From DATMER01 sp034667225 (GTDB taxonomy: Bacteria; Acidobacteriota; Thermoanaerobaculia; Multivoradales; UBA5704): a stretch of DNA of 64,000 bases. Made by a program: the position numbers and the translations under genes. Under the pieces are notes generated by a model. It was given only the letters and a program-made list of their open reading frames with translations, was not told the DNA's origin and did not search any database. Where the stretch lies: positions 248,001-312,000 of the forward strand of contig JAXDKG010000034.1 of the NCBI GenBank assembly GCA_034667225.1. The letters are read 5' to 3'. Shown here piece by piece: positions 1 to 8,616 of the stretch. The first letter of the stretch is position 1. Each line of letters opens with the position of its first letter.

Positions 1-1
1 T

Positions 2-235
2 GTAGAGGACTACAGGGAGCTCCTGGACGAGATCGTCGCGATCGACGATCGAGTGGCTTTTACGGCCTTCGACATCGGCTGCGCCCTGGTGGAGCGGCTC
101 CCCCTTGCCGACGCCCTGATCGCCGCGGCGGCTCGCGAACGGGGGGCCTGCCTGGTTCACCGTGATCGCCACATGGCGCCCATCCCCTCCAGCCTCCTGG
201 AGCAGATCGACCTCTCGAAGCACCCCGACCCTTGA
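2..235 (+). CDS. PIN-domain (VapC-like) toxin, C-terminal part only
   Basis: The frame is open from the window edge to a TGA at 233-235, so only about the last 77 residues are seen. The sequence LPLADALIAAAARERGACLV followed by HRDRH is the usual C-terminal pattern of PIN ribonucleases, where the Asp of ADALIAA belongs to the acidic metal site and the later RD also contributes. By family these are type II toxins that cleave RNA and are paired with an upstream antitoxin, which would lie outside the window. Family call is fairly sure; the N-terminal acidic residues cannot be checked. Confidence 0.75.
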   Translation, partial: VEDYRELLDEIVAIDDRVAFTAFDIGCALVERLPLADALIAAAARERGACLVHRDRHMAPIPSSLLEQIDLSKHPDP

Positions 236-275
236 AATGGCAGTTGGCGTCCTGACCAAGAAAGGAAATGTCACT

Positions 276-728
276 GTGAAGAGAACGATTCTCGCCGTCC
301 TCTGCCTGCTCGCGCTCGCTCCTCCCCTTCGGGCGCAGGAGGGCAACACCAAGGAGCAGGACATCCGCCGCCTTCTGGAGCTCACCGGATCCACCAAGAT
401 GGCCGAACAGATCATGGACCAGATGATGGCCGCGTTCGAGCAGAACGCTCCCGGGATCCCAAAGGCGTTCTGGGACAGGTTCCGTGCGGAGATCAATACC
501 GAGGACCTGCTCAGCATGACCATCCCGATCTACGACAAGAACTTCTCCCACGAAGACATCCGAGGGCTCATCGCCTTCTACCAGACGCCGCTGGGGGCCA
601 CGCTCATCGAGAAGCTGCCGATCATCGCGCAGGAGTCCATGGCCGCCGGCATGAAGTGGGGCGAAGAGATCGGCCAGAAAGCGGTGGCCAAGCTTCAGGC
701 GCAGGAGGAGAAGAAGGACCAGCCCTGA
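276..728 (+). CDS. Secreted DUF2059-family protein
   Basis: About 150 residues. I start it at the GTG at 276, preceded by an AAGGAAA ribosome-binding site, because this puts a clean signal peptide at the N terminus (VKRTILAVLCLLALAPP, cleavage after LRA-Q). Longer in-frame starts would bury it. The mature part is helical, and the segment AFYQTPLGATLIEKLP is typical of DUF2059 (PF09832), a periplasmic family of unknown function. The Lys/Glu-rich tail (EEKKDQP) is probably disordered. It stands alone between a PIN gene and a convergent DUF2628 gene. Confidence 0.75.
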   Translation: MKRTILAVLCLLALAPPLRAQEGNTKEQDIRRLLELTGSTKMAEQIMDQMMAAFEQNAPGIPKAFWDRFRAEINTEDLLSMTIPIYDKNFSHEDIRGLIAFYQTPLGATLIEKLPIIAQESMAAGMKWGEEIGQKAVAKLQAQEEKKDQP

Positions 729-752
729 AGCTCAGCAGGGGCCGCTTGACCA

Positions 753-1283
753 TCAAGATCCTCTCAGCAACTGAGCCGACAATGAGAGGGTTGCGAGCAT
801 CGCAAAGAGGAAAATGATGATGAAGCCTAGTGAGGCTGCGGTGCTGGTGCCTCCGCGCTTGGCTAATGCCTGTAAATAAGCCTCCTCTGGCAACCCTTGG
901 CTTCGCAGCTCAGTGATCGCCTCCTGGGTATGTGACAGATACCACCCATTGGCGAACCCGCCACAAACCATTCCGGCAATCAGGCCGAAAAATCTGCCCA
1001 GAGACCCTGGTGCCTCGGGCTTACCCAGGAAGCCGACGTAAACGATCTCCTCAAGTAGTGTCTCAAGCAGGACGACCCCATAGAAGATCGCTGCTGTCCG
1101 GTACATCTTGCGATAGGGCAGCCACAGCCCAGACAAGAGAAGAGCTGCCCAGTTGAAGCCAGTGGCGTTCCCCGCGTTCCCTGCGTTCCCTGGGCCTTCC
1201 AGGACAGACCGCCATTTCTTGAGGTAATAGTCCACATTCCTACCAACAAAGGCTCCGACTTCCTGGTCAGTTAGGTTGCTCAT
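753..1283 (-). CDS. DUF2628-type membrane protein
   Basis: 176 residues. The segment FNWAALLLSGLWLPYRKMYR followed by hydrophobic helices matches DUF2628, small inner-membrane proteins of unknown role. I count about three membrane segments (near residues 43-58, 63-82 and 95-115) and one at the C terminus (about 150-170). A short GNA-GNA-GNA repeat at about residues 33-41 is encoded by tandem GTTCCC-rich repeats at 1168-1195 and is probably a recent local expansion. It reads toward the DUF2059 gene with only 24 bp between stops. Its start lies next to the 21-bp array region. Confidence 0.7.
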   Translation of the reverse strand: MSNLTDQEVGAFVGRNVDYYLKKWRSVLEGPGNAGNAGNATGFNWAALLLSGLWLPYRKMYRTAAIFYGVVLLETLLEEIVYVGFLGKPEAPGSLGRFFGLIAGMVCGGFANGWYLSHTQEAITELRSQGLPEEAYLQALAKRGGTSTAASLGFIIIFLFAMLATLSLSAQLLRGS

Positions 1284-1455
1284 AGGTAACTAGCAAGCCT
1301 CCATCATTTGGTGCTCGGAGTCAGGGGCGTTCGCAGCCGTGTACCCGATGTACACCGGCGATTCGTGTCTGAGTGTCAGTATGGAGACAAGTATTTCAGC
1401 CCTGCGCTTCAGGATCGGCGGAGCGCCTCCGACATGGTCGCCCCGGGATCAGGGT

Positions 1456-1826
1456 GTACGAGCGACTCCAACGGCTGTACGAACGATTGCCCCGGCCGTA
1501 CCAGCGGCTCACCCGTCCGTACGAACGACTCCCCTGTGTGTACCGCCGACTCTCACGTCGGTACGAGCGTCCTCCCCACGTGTACCAGCGACTCTCACGT
1601 CCGTACGGGCTTCCTCCCCGTGTGTACCGGCGACTCGTACGCGTGTACCAGAGACTCGTCCATGCGTACGAGTCTCTCCCCCGGCCGTACCAGCCACTCG
1701 TCCGTGCGTACCAGCCTCTCTCCCCGGCGTACGAGCTTCCGGTCCCTGTGTACCGACCTCCGGTACGGAGGGACGGATGGCCGGTACACGGAGACGGAAG
1801 ACTCGTACCAGCGGACGAGCTTGCCC
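1456..1826. repeat. 21-bp tandem array, GTAC-anchored, about 18 units
   Basis: GTAC occurs at 1456, 1477, 1498, 1519, 1540, 1561, 1582, 1603, 1624, 1645, 1666, 1687, 1708, 1729 and 1750, always 21 bp apart. After a phase shift it recurs at 1763, 1784 and 1805. The unit is roughly GTACSAGCGACTCYCCCGTSC with many substitutions, so units have diverged but no indel has been tolerated inside the first 15. Because 21 is a multiple of 3, several frames on both strands stay open with heptad peptides (YERLPRP-like on the + strand). I see no convincing gene here. The unit is DNA-conserved rather than clearly protein-conserved. Confidence 0.9.
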
Positions 1827-1906
1827 GAACTCGCGCGGAGTTCCGCGTCGGCATTACCTGGGATATCCTACGCCGGAACTTCTTCCGGTCCGAGGATCGT
1901 GTCTCC

Positions 1907-2044
1907 ATGCTAGATCGCAAGCTCACCTACGAGGACTACCTGCTCTTCCCGGACGACGGGAACCGCCGGCCGACTACTCGGGATCTCGTGACCAGCCCGT
2001 TCTTTCCAGGACTGGAGATCCCTCTCTTCGAGATCTTCCTGTAG
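1907..2044 (+). pseudogene. Uma2-family endonuclease-like gene collapsed by internal deletion
   Basis: A 45-residue frame starts at ATG 1907 with KLTYEDYLLFPDDGNRR, the very typical N terminus of Uma2 (DUF820) PD-(D/E)XK-fold proteins. It then jumps directly to LVTSPFFPGLEIPLFEIF, a typical Uma2 C terminus. The roughly 140 residues in between, including the catalytic core, are missing. Uma2 proteins are normally about 190 residues. Its last 71 bp overlap the 3' end of the opposing M28 peptidase gene. The frame is continuous with the 21-bp array upstream. Certainly not a working nuclease. Confidence 0.75.
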
Positions 2045-3395
2045 ACCACATAAGGAAGACGAAGGCCACGGCGGCACCGGGGATCAGGACCGCCGCGGGC
2101 CAGCCTCCGAGAAATCCGGCCTTCCGCGAGGCCATCCCGCCGAGGAACGCGATCGCCAGGGACGCCGCGTAGATCAGGAGCGGCAGGAGGCCGGCCAGGA
2201 TCAGGAGCAGGCGCGCCCAAGTCCGCCGGGGAGGGAAAGCGGCGATCAGGGCCGCGGGAAAGAGCAGCAGGGCGAGCACCGGCGCGAGGAAGAAGGCGAG
2301 CAGGAAGAGCCAGCGGAAGGCGAAACCCGGCGCGTAGCGCCAGCCCTCGCGCACGCTCTCTTCCCGCGAGCGGAAGATCCAGCGGCCGGGCCGGCCCCGG
2401 AAGAGCAGAAATACCCACAGCGCCATCCCCACCCAGTAGATGTCGCGGCGCAGCCAGACGCGATTGAAGAGGACCAGGTACTCGTCCTCGGAGATCGGCC
2501 GGCCGGGCATCCGGTCCATCCGCCGCACTGCCGCGGAGATGGCCTCGGTCCACCGGCCCAGCCGCGCCGCGTCGAGATGGGAGGCGGTGTCGGTCGGCTT
2601 GTGGTACACGGGGTCCATGGTCAGCAGCGCGCTGTCCGAGACGGAGAGCGCCGGAATCCCTTGCGCCAGGAAGGCGTCGGAGTCCGCGCCGAGCCGCAGG
2701 CGGGCCGAGCGCAGGACGAGTTGCGCCAGCACCGGAAAGCGGGCGTCGGACATCCGGTAGCGCAGGCCCACCGCTTCGCCGCTGCGCAGCAGGGAATGCA
2801 CCAGCCAGCCCGGCGCCAGGGTCCGCTCTCCCCGGAAGTCCACGGGGAACGAGTGGATCGTCGGCCCCGCGCTGCCTGCCCAGCCCACCATTTCCACGTT
2901 CAGGTTGGCGAGGATCCGCTCCCGCCCCGCGGGCGGGAGGGCCGCCACCCAGGCGCGGCTTCCATTCAAGCCCGTCTCCTCGGCATCGAAGAGGACCACC
3001 CGCACGGCGTGGTCGAGGGGGGTGCGTGCCAGGTCGGCCGCGGCCGCGATCACCACGCCGCAACCCGAGGCGTCATCCCCGGCCCCGGGGCTCGGCGGCA
3101 CGGTGTCGTAGTGGGCCGAGAGGACGATCTCGCGGTCGGACTTGCCAGGCAGGACGCCGGTGAGGTTGGCCCAGTCGGGATGGGCCGCTACCGGCACCGC
3201 GCGCACCTCCCGCAGACCTGCCCGCTTCATCTCGTCGAGCAGGAGCCGCGCCGCCTTCTGCTGGGTCGGAGCGCCATCCGGCCGCGGCCCGAGGCGGGCC
3301 AGATCCGATGCCACCCGATGGGCGAGAGGCTCCTGCGCAGGCGCAGGCACGGCGGCCAACAAGACTCCCAACAGACCGTAAACGAGGGTTCTCAT
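1974..3395 (-). CDS. Secreted/membrane M28-family metallopeptidase
   Basis: 473 residues with a signal peptide (MRTLVYGLLGVLLAAVPAPAQ). The M28 zinc site is visible: AHYDT (first His and Asp), GAGDDASG (bridging Asp), DAEETG (Glu pair), ADSDAF, and a late His in VYHKPTDT. M28 enzymes are two-zinc aminopeptidases. Residues about 315-455 add four or more hydrophobic helices, so the protein is a membrane-anchored peptidase with the catalytic domain outside. The last residues are read from DNA shared with the opposing Uma2 remnant, so the C-terminal tail may be a recent replacement. Confidence 0.85.
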   Translation of the reverse strand: MRTLVYGLLGVLLAAVPAPAQEPLAHRVASDLARLGPRPDGAPTQQKAARLLLDEMKRAGLREVRAVPVAAHPDWANLTGVLPGKSDREIVLSAHYDTVPPSPGAGDDASGCGVVIAAAADLARTPLDHAVRVVLFDAEETGLNGSRAWVAALPPAGRERILANLNVEMVGWAGSAGPTIHSFPVDFRGERTLAPGWLVHSLLRSGEAVGLRYRMSDARFPVLAQLVLRSARLRLGADSDAFLAQGIPALSVSDSALLTMDPVYHKPTDTASHLDAARLGRWTEAISAAVRRMDRMPGRPISEDEYLVLFNRVWLRRDIYWVGMALWVFLLFRGRPGRWIFRSREESVREGWRYAPGFAFRWLFLLAFFLAPVLALLLFPAALIAAFPPRRTWARLLLILAGLLPLLIYAASLAIAFLGGMASRKAGFLGGWPAAVLIPGAAVAFVFLMWSTGRSRREGSPVLERTGWSRDPE

Positions 3396-3548
3396 CGAGC
3401 CCGTATCCTATTCCGGATCGCTCAGACGCGTTCGAAGCACCTACTTGGGTAGGAAGGTCGAAGAGGACGCTTACATTGAGGGCAGAGTTGAAGTAGACTT
3501 CAACTTACTGCACTAGGACGAGGGGTTGGAAGTCTGAGGGTCGCGCAC

Positions 3549-4589
3549 TTGTCACGACACACGCGGGTGTACCTGTCCATCGGAGTGATCACGGCGGCGG
3601 TCTCGCTGATCGCCATGCTGCTCGTGGAGCGCCTGGTCGAGGTGTCGGCCGACCCCCAGCTCGCCCGCCAGATCGGATGGAACCTGCTCGCCATCGCCGT
3701 GTCGTCCGGCGCCCTGTCCGCGGTCCTCGCCTGGTTCCTGGTCTGGCGCATCCACCTCCCGCTCCGGCGGCTGGCCCGCACCATGTCCTCCATGGCGCGG
3801 GCCGGAGAGCTCCAGAGCGATTTCCCGGCCTCGGGCGGCGACGGCGAGGTGAAGCTCATCGAGGAGACCTTCCGCCGGCTGGTGGTGTCGCTGGAGGAGT
3901 CGCAACGCGCCCGGGAGCGCTCTTACGTCGAGGCGGTCGGAGCCATCGTGACCGCTGCCGACGCCCGCGACCAGGAGACGACCGGCCACTCGTTCCGCGT
4001 CGCCCTGTACGCGGTCGAGCTGGCCCGCAGCCTGGGAGTAGCCGGTGAAGACCTGAAGGCCATCGAGTGGGGGGCGCTCCTCCACGACGTGGGCAAGATG
4101 ATCGTGCCCGACGACATCCTGCGCAAGGGGAGCCCGCTCGACGAGGACGAGTGGCTCATCATGAGGCAGCACCCGAGCTGGGGCTACGAGATGCTGGCCG
4201 AGGTCAGCTTCGTCCAGCCCAAGTCGCTCGATCTCATCTACAGCCATCATGAGCGGTGGGACGGCAACGGCTATCCCCGCGGCCTGGCCCAGAGAGAGAT
4301 CCCGCTGGGCGCCCGCATCTTTGCGGTGGTGGACACTTACGACGCCATTACCTCGGACCGCCCCTACCGGCGCGCCTGCCCGCACTCCACGGCCATGGCC
4401 GAGCTGCAGCGGGTCGCGGGGCAGCAGCTCGATCCCGAGGCGGTCGCGGCCTTCCGCGAGATCCCCGAGGTCGAGCTGCGGCGGCTGCGCCAGCTCTGCA
4501 AGCGGGTCCATCCCGGCCTGCAGCTCCCGGCCGACCTGCTCGACCGGCTGAGCGAGCCGGACCTGCGCGCGGGCGCCCTTCCGAATTAG
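3549..4589 (+). CDS. HAMP-HD-GYP c-di-GMP phosphodiesterase-like protein
   Basis: About 346 residues from a TTG start; a GTG at 3567 is possible. Two membrane helices (about 8-28 and 42-65) enclose a very short external loop. A HAMP segment (WRIHLPLRRLARTMSS) and coiled linker follow, then an HD-GYP domain from about residue 125. Metal ligands and signature are intact: GHSFRVA, LLHDVGK, IYSHHERWDGNGYPRGL and DTYDAITSDRPYR. Such proteins hydrolyse c-di-GMP to GMP. The loop is too short for a classic sensor domain, so input may be from the membrane or a partner. The DUF309 gene starts 9 bp downstream and is probably co-transcribed. Confidence 0.9.
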   Translation: MSRHTRVYLSIGVITAAVSLIAMLLVERLVEVSADPQLARQIGWNLLAIAVSSGALSAVLAWFLVWRIHLPLRRLARTMSSMARAGELQSDFPASGGDGEVKLIEETFRRLVVSLEESQRARERSYVEAVGAIVTAADARDQETTGHSFRVALYAVELARSLGVAGEDLKAIEWGALLHDVGKMIVPDDILRKGSPLDEDEWLIMRQHPSWGYEMLAEVSFVQPKSLDLIYSHHERWDGNGYPRGLAQREIPLGARIFAVVDTYDAITSDRPYRRACPHSTAMAELQRVAGQQLDPEAVAAFREIPEVELRRLRQLCKRVHPGLQLPADLLDRLSEPDLRAGALPN

Positions 4590-4598
4590 ACTCCTGGC

Positions 4599-5012
4599 GT
4601 GCCTGAGCGCCGCGTCCTCCACCCTGACCTCTCGCCCGAGGAGCGCCGCCGCCTGTTCCAGGAGGGGATCGATCTTTTCAATCGGGGGGGGCGGGGCGAT
4701 TTCTTCCTCGCCCACGAGGCCTGGGAGGAAATCTGGCGCTCCACGACCCCCGAGCCCCGGGAGCTTTTTCAGGGGCTCGTCCAGGTGGCCGCCGGCCTGC
4801 ACCAGATCCTGGACCTGAAGAGGAAGATCGGCCCGCGCAACACCCTCGCCAAGGCGCGCTCCCACCTGGAGCCCTGCGCTCCGATCCTGTGCGGCCTGGA
4901 CGTGGCGGGGTTGCTCGCGGCGGTCGGACAGTGGCAGGAGTGGCTGGATCGGGAAGGAGAGAGGCCGGCGGTGCCAGCCATCCGGGTCATCGACGCTGAC
5001 GCTGTGCGCTGA
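4599..5012 (+). CDS. DUF309 family protein
   Basis: 137 residues from a GTG start. The signature GDFFLAHEAWEEIWR followed by ELFQGLVQVAAGLHQI is the conserved core of DUF309 (PF03745), small helical proteins of unknown function. It follows the HD-GYP gene by 9 bp. Its 3' end overlaps the convergent DUF885 gene by 26 bp, so the two transcripts are antisense there. Confidence 0.85.
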   Translation: MPERRVLHPDLSPEERRRLFQEGIDLFNRGGRGDFFLAHEAWEEIWRSTTPEPRELFQGLVQVAAGLHQILDLKRKIGPRNTLAKARSHLEPCAPILCGLDVAGLLAAVGQWQEWLDREGERPAVPAIRVIDADAVR

Positions 5013-6708
5013 CCCAATCCCGCATTCTCTTCTCCAGCAGGTCGAGCGGCAGTTGGCCTTGGCCGAGGAGGTGGTCGTGGAAGGCGCGGATGTCGAACCC
5101 GGCGCCGAGCTCCTTCTCCGCGTAGGCCCGCAGCTCCTTGATCTTCAGCTCGCCGATCTTGTAAACCGGGACCGTTCCGGGATGGGCGATGATGCGGTCC
5201 ACCTCGTTCTCGATCTCGTGCTCGCTCCTGGCGGAGTTGACCAGGTAATAGTCGATCGCCTGCTGGCGCGACCAGCCCTTGGTGTGCAGGCCGGTGTCGA
5301 CCACCAGGCGCAGGGCGCGCCAGATCTCATTGCTGAGCCGGCCGAAATTCGAGTAGGGGTCCTGGTAGAGGCCGAGCTCGCTGCCCAGGCTTTCCGCGTA
5401 GAGCGCCCAACCCTCGGCGTAGGGGGAATAGACATCCCACTTGCGCCACTCGGGCAGGTCCTCCATTTCCTGGGCGATCGAATACTGGAGGTGGTGGCCC
5501 GGCACGGCCTCGTGCAGGGTGAGAGCCTCCATGGCCCACTTGGGGCGGGCCTTGACGTCGTAGGTGTTGACCAGGAACCAGCCCGGAAAGCCGCCGGCGA
5601 CCGACCCGTTGTTGTAGTAGCCCGCGGGCGCCGACTTCGCGCCGTCGCCCTCCAGGGCCTTGACGCCGTAGGGGAGCCGCGGCAGCCGGCCGAAGAGCTT
5701 GATCAGCGCGGGATCGATCCGCTTCGCGATGTCGCGGTAGCCCGCGACCAGGTCCTCGGGCCGGTCGTAGAAGAAGCGCGGGTCGGTGCGCAGGAATTCG
5801 GAGAAGTCCGCGAAGCTCCCGTGGAAGCCGGCCGAGGCAATGAGCGTATCCATCTCCTTGCGGATGCGGCTCACCTGCGAGAGGCCGAGCTGGTGGATCT
5901 GCTCGGGCGTCAGGTCGGTGGTCGTGTTGGTGCGCAGGGCGAAGGCATACCAGGCCTTACCGTCCGGCAGGTCGCTCATGGCGATCGTCTCCCGGGCGTG
6001 CGGGATGTAGGTGTTCGCGAGGTAGTCGCGGAGCTTGCGCAGAGCCGGCTCCACCTGCGCAGTGAAGACCCGGCCGGCCTCGGCCCGGAGCCGCTCGTCG
6101 GGGGCCTCCTGGAAGCGCTTCAGGACGGGGCTCTCGGGCCCGAGGAGGCTCCCGACCCGCTCGGGCACGTCGCGCAGGGTCACCTTGGTCGGTGTGACCC
6201 CGGCCTCCAATCCCTTGGCGAGCAGGGCGAGGGTCTGGTCCACCACCCTGGGGAAGCCACGCATGCGCGTGAGCATGGCCTCGTAGTCCTGGACGGTGCG
6301 GGCCGGCATGAAGTCCAGGAGCTGCACCAGGTCGATGTCGATGCCGCCCATGTGGTCGATGAGCAGGTACGACTGCAGCTCGTGGAAGCGCCGCCCTTCG
6401 ATCTGCCTCTCCAGTCGCCGGTGGAACAGGTCGTAGTTGACCTGCTCCGCCTCAGTTAGACGCGAGCGGTCAATGGCGGAGAGGGCCGCCAGCTCCTCGC
6501 GGATGGTTTCGTACATGCGGGCGGTGCCCGCGGGCGAGTAGTCGGACCAGCGGTCGTTCGGATGGCCGATGTAGGTGGCGAACTCCGGGCCTTCCCGCAG
6601 ACTGGTGTCCCAGTAGAGATCGAAGAGCTTCTTCAGCCGGGCGCTCTCAGTTTCCTGGGCCGGGACCGGAGCCAGCAGGAGAAGGGCGAGGGCGAGGACT
6701 TCTTTCAT
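4987..6708 (-). CDS. Secreted DUF885-family metallopeptidase-like protein
   Basis: 573 residues with signal peptide (MKEVLALALLLLAPVPAQ). The zinc motif HEAVPGHHLQ and the downstream PYAEGWALYAESLG segment, followed by NEIWRALRLVVDTGLH, are diagnostic of DUF885 (PF05960), a family distantly related to carboxypeptidase-like zinc enzymes. Length fits the family (about 560-600). Probably an exported peptidase; substrate unknown. Its start overlaps the stop of the sigma-54 activator gene by 4 bp, so it may be the last gene of the rplU-to-rsfS transcription unit. Confidence 0.9.
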   Translation of the reverse strand: MKEVLALALLLLAPVPAQETESARLKKLFDLYWDTSLREGPEFATYIGHPNDRWSDYSPAGTARMYETIREELAALSAIDRSRLTEAEQVNYDLFHRRLERQIEGRRFHELQSYLLIDHMGGIDIDLVQLLDFMPARTVQDYEAMLTRMRGFPRVVDQTLALLAKGLEAGVTPTKVTLRDVPERVGSLLGPESPVLKRFQEAPDERLRAEAGRVFTAQVEPALRKLRDYLANTYIPHARETIAMSDLPDGKAWYAFALRTNTTTDLTPEQIHQLGLSQVSRIRKEMDTLIASAGFHGSFADFSEFLRTDPRFFYDRPEDLVAGYRDIAKRIDPALIKLFGRLPRLPYGVKALEGDGAKSAPAGYYNNGSVAGGFPGWFLVNTYDVKARPKWAMEALTLHEAVPGHHLQYSIAQEMEDLPEWRKWDVYSPYAEGWALYAESLGSELGLYQDPYSNFGRLSNEIWRALRLVVDTGLHTKGWSRQQAIDYYLVNSARSEHEIENEVDRIIAHPGTVPVYKIGELKIKELRAYAEKELGAGFDIRAFHDHLLGQGQLPLDLLEKRMRDWVSAQRQRR

Positions 6709-7622
6709 GGGATTCCGTACCTCTTCCGCTTCTCCCAGAGCGCCTTGCGGCTGATGCCCAGGAGATCGGCCGCCTGTCCTTGATGGCCGCGGGTGTAGGC
6801 CAGGGCGTTGCGGATCATTTCCTTCTCCACTTCCAGGAGAGGCCGCGGCCGGCCCTCGGGCGTTCCTTCGGGCGGCGGCGGATCGATCGGGCCGTCCGCG
6901 GCCATGATCAGCCCCCGTTCCAGCACGTTGCGGAGCTGCCGGAGGTTGCCCGGCCAGGAGTGGTCGAGCATCCAGGCGCGGGCGCCCGGGGAGAGCTCGA
7001 GGTCCGGGCGGCCGAAGCGGACGGCGAGGTCGGCAAGCAGATGGTCGAGGATGGCGGGCAGGTCCCGGCGCCGCTCCCGCAGGGGGGGCAGGAGGAAGGC
7101 GAGCACTTCCAGCCGGTAGAAGAGGTCGGGGCGGAAGGTCTCGCGGGCGACCCGCACGGGGAGGTCCTCGGAGCCGATGGCGAGGAAGCGCAGGTCCGCG
7201 GTTCGCTCGACGTCGCCAAGTGGGGCGTACCGGCGCTCGGCGACCAGACGGAGCAACTTGGGCTGGGTCGCGAGCGGCAGCTCCTCCACGTGGTCGAGGA
7301 CGAGCGTTCCCCCCTCGGCGCGGCCGGCCCGGCCGTCGTTCGCCTGTTCGGCTCCGGTGAAGGCGCCGGCCCGGTAGCCGAAGAGCTCGCTCTCGAAAAG
7401 GGTGCTGGGGATCGCCCCTACGTCCACCTCGACCAGGGGACCGGCGGAGCGCGGGCTGGCGCCGTGGATGGCCCGGGCCAGGATGGAGCGGCCGGTCCCG
7501 GCCTCGCCGAGGATCAGGACCGGCGCGTCGGTGGCGGCGGCGCGCTCGACTCCCTTGAGGCTTTCAGACAGGACAGGGAAGTCCCGAGTCAGCCTCGAAA
7601 GGGAGAGAGGAGTCGCTGTCAC
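6705..7622 (-). CDS. Sigma-54-dependent activator lacking a receiver domain
   Basis: 305 residues from a GTG whose bases overlap the rsfS stop (GTGA). The AAA+ domain has Walker A GEAGTGRS (39-46), FESELFGY and an intact GAFTGA sigma-54 contact loop (86-91), a degenerate Walker B (GTLVLDHVEEL) and arginine-finger region LFYRL. A Fis-type helix-turn-helix closes the protein (GHQGQAADLLGISRKALWEK). There is no N-terminal receiver, PAS or GAF domain: the AAA+ part begins almost at residue 10. Control must come from a partner or expression level. An NtrB-like kinase lies at 13.3-14.7 kb but has no receiver to phosphorylate here. Confidence 0.88.
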   Translation of the reverse strand: MTATPLSLSRLTRDFPVLSESLKGVERAAATDAPVLILGEAGTGRSILARAIHGASPRSAGPLVEVDVGAIPSTLFESELFGYRAGAFTGAEQANDGRAGRAEGGTLVLDHVEELPLATQPKLLRLVAERRYAPLGDVERTADLRFLAIGSEDLPVRVARETFRPDLFYRLEVLAFLLPPLRERRRDLPAILDHLLADLAVRFGRPDLELSPGARAWMLDHSWPGNLRQLRNVLERGLIMAADGPIDPPPPEGTPEGRPRPLLEVEKEMIRNALAYTRGHQGQAADLLGISRKALWEKRKRYGIP

Positions 7623-8017
7623 GAACGGAATTCGTTGGTCACGTCGGGAGCGTCGCCCCAGAGGCGCTCCAGGGAGTAGAAGCGCCTGGGCTCCTCCTGG
7701 AAGATGTGGACCACGAAGTCGCCATAGTCGAGGAGCACCCACTGGCCGCGGTTGAAGCCCTCGACGTGGAGCGGGCGCACCTGCCCTTCCCGCATCCGCT
7801 CCTGCACCGCGTCCGCGATCGCCTGTACCTGGCGCTCGCTCGTGCCGCTGCAGATCAGGAAGAAGTCGGTGAAGTCGCTGACTTTCTCCAGGTGGAGCAC
7901 CCGCAGGTCGACTGCCTTGCGGTCCTCCGCGGCGGCCACGGCCTCGCGCACACGGGCTGGAGTGTCGACGATACTGACGAGGGTCTGGGTGGGTTCGTTG
8001 GTAGGTTCGGGTCTCAT
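7619..8017 (-). CDS. rsfS: Ribosomal silencing factor RsfS
   Basis: 132 residues. VSDFTDFFLICSGTSERQVQAI followed by HVEGFNRGQWVLLDYGDFVVHIF is the RsfS/Iojap/YbeB signature. RsfS binds ribosomal protein uL14 and blocks subunit joining when nutrients are low. It overlaps nadD by 4 bp, the usual bacterial nadD-rsfS pairing. Confidence 0.95.
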   Translation of the reverse strand: MRPEPTNEPTQTLVSIVDTPARVREAVAAAEDRKAVDLRVLHLEKVSDFTDFFLICSGTSERQVQAIADAVQERMREGQVRPLHVEGFNRGQWVLLDYGDFVVHIFQEEPRRFYSLERLWGDAPDVTNEFRS

Positions 8018-8616
8018 CTGTATAGATCGTACTTTTGCACGTATCGTACCACCGACAGGGGCACGGCTCCCGTCGGCGGCTGCTCTCCGCGGGCGAACAT
8101 CTCCCGCAGGCGGGTGGACGAAACATCGACCGGCGGCTGGCCCAGGAAGACCACCCGGCCGCTCCGCGCCAGATCGGCCAGATCAGGTGACAGAGACGCC
8201 TCTTCCAGGGTCCAGCCCGGCCGCGTGAGGACAACAAGGCGCGCCGCATCCACGATCTCGCGCCAGCGCACCCAATGGTCGAGGTCGGCGTAGGAGTCGC
8301 CGCCGATCAGCAGGTGGAGGTCGACCTCCGGCATCGCTCCCCGGAAGTACTCCAGGGTCTCGATCGTGTAGGCGGGACGCTCCAGCGTCAGCTCGAAGGT
8401 GGAGGCATAGAGCCCCTCTTCCTCCAGGAGGGCCATCTCGACCATGGCGTAGCGGGCGTGGGCCGGCGCCAGGATTCTCCCCGGCTTGTGGGGCGGCACG
8501 GCCGTGGGCAGGTAGATCACCCGCTCGAGCCCAAGAGCCTTTCTGGCAGCCTGGACGGGCTCGATGTGCCCGCGATGGATCGGGTCGAAGCTGCCGCCGA
8601 ACAGACCCAGTCTCAT
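8014..8616 (-). CDS. nadD: Nicotinate-nucleotide adenylyltransferase
   Basis: 200 residues. GLFGGSFDPIHRGHIEP carries the nucleotidyltransferase GxFDPxHxGH motif, and VDVSSTRLREMF is the C-terminal ISSTxxR-type motif. NadD converts nicotinate mononucleotide and ATP to deamido-NAD in NAD synthesis. Overlaps obg by 4 bp upstream and rsfS by 4 bp downstream, so all three are translationally coupled. Confidence 0.95.
   Translation of the reverse strand: MRLGLFGGSFDPIHRGHIEPVQAARKALGLERVIYLPTAVPPHKPGRILAPAHARYAMVEMALLEEEGLYASTFELTLERPAYTIETLEYFRGAMPEVDLHLLIGGDSYADLDHWVRWREIVDAARLVVLTRPGWTLEEASLSPDLADLARSGRVVFLGQPPVDVSSTRLREMFARGEQPPTGAVPLSVVRYVQKYDLYR

Noticed and set aside
1456..1826. CRISPR array
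   Set aside because: Units of 21 bp with no separate spacers; no cas genes.
1308..2172. Tyr/Arg/Leu or Thr/Ser-rich repeat proteins through the first array
   Set aside because: At least three frames on + and two on - are open through the same DNA; no ribosome-binding site or signal peptide; DNA-level periodicity explains it.
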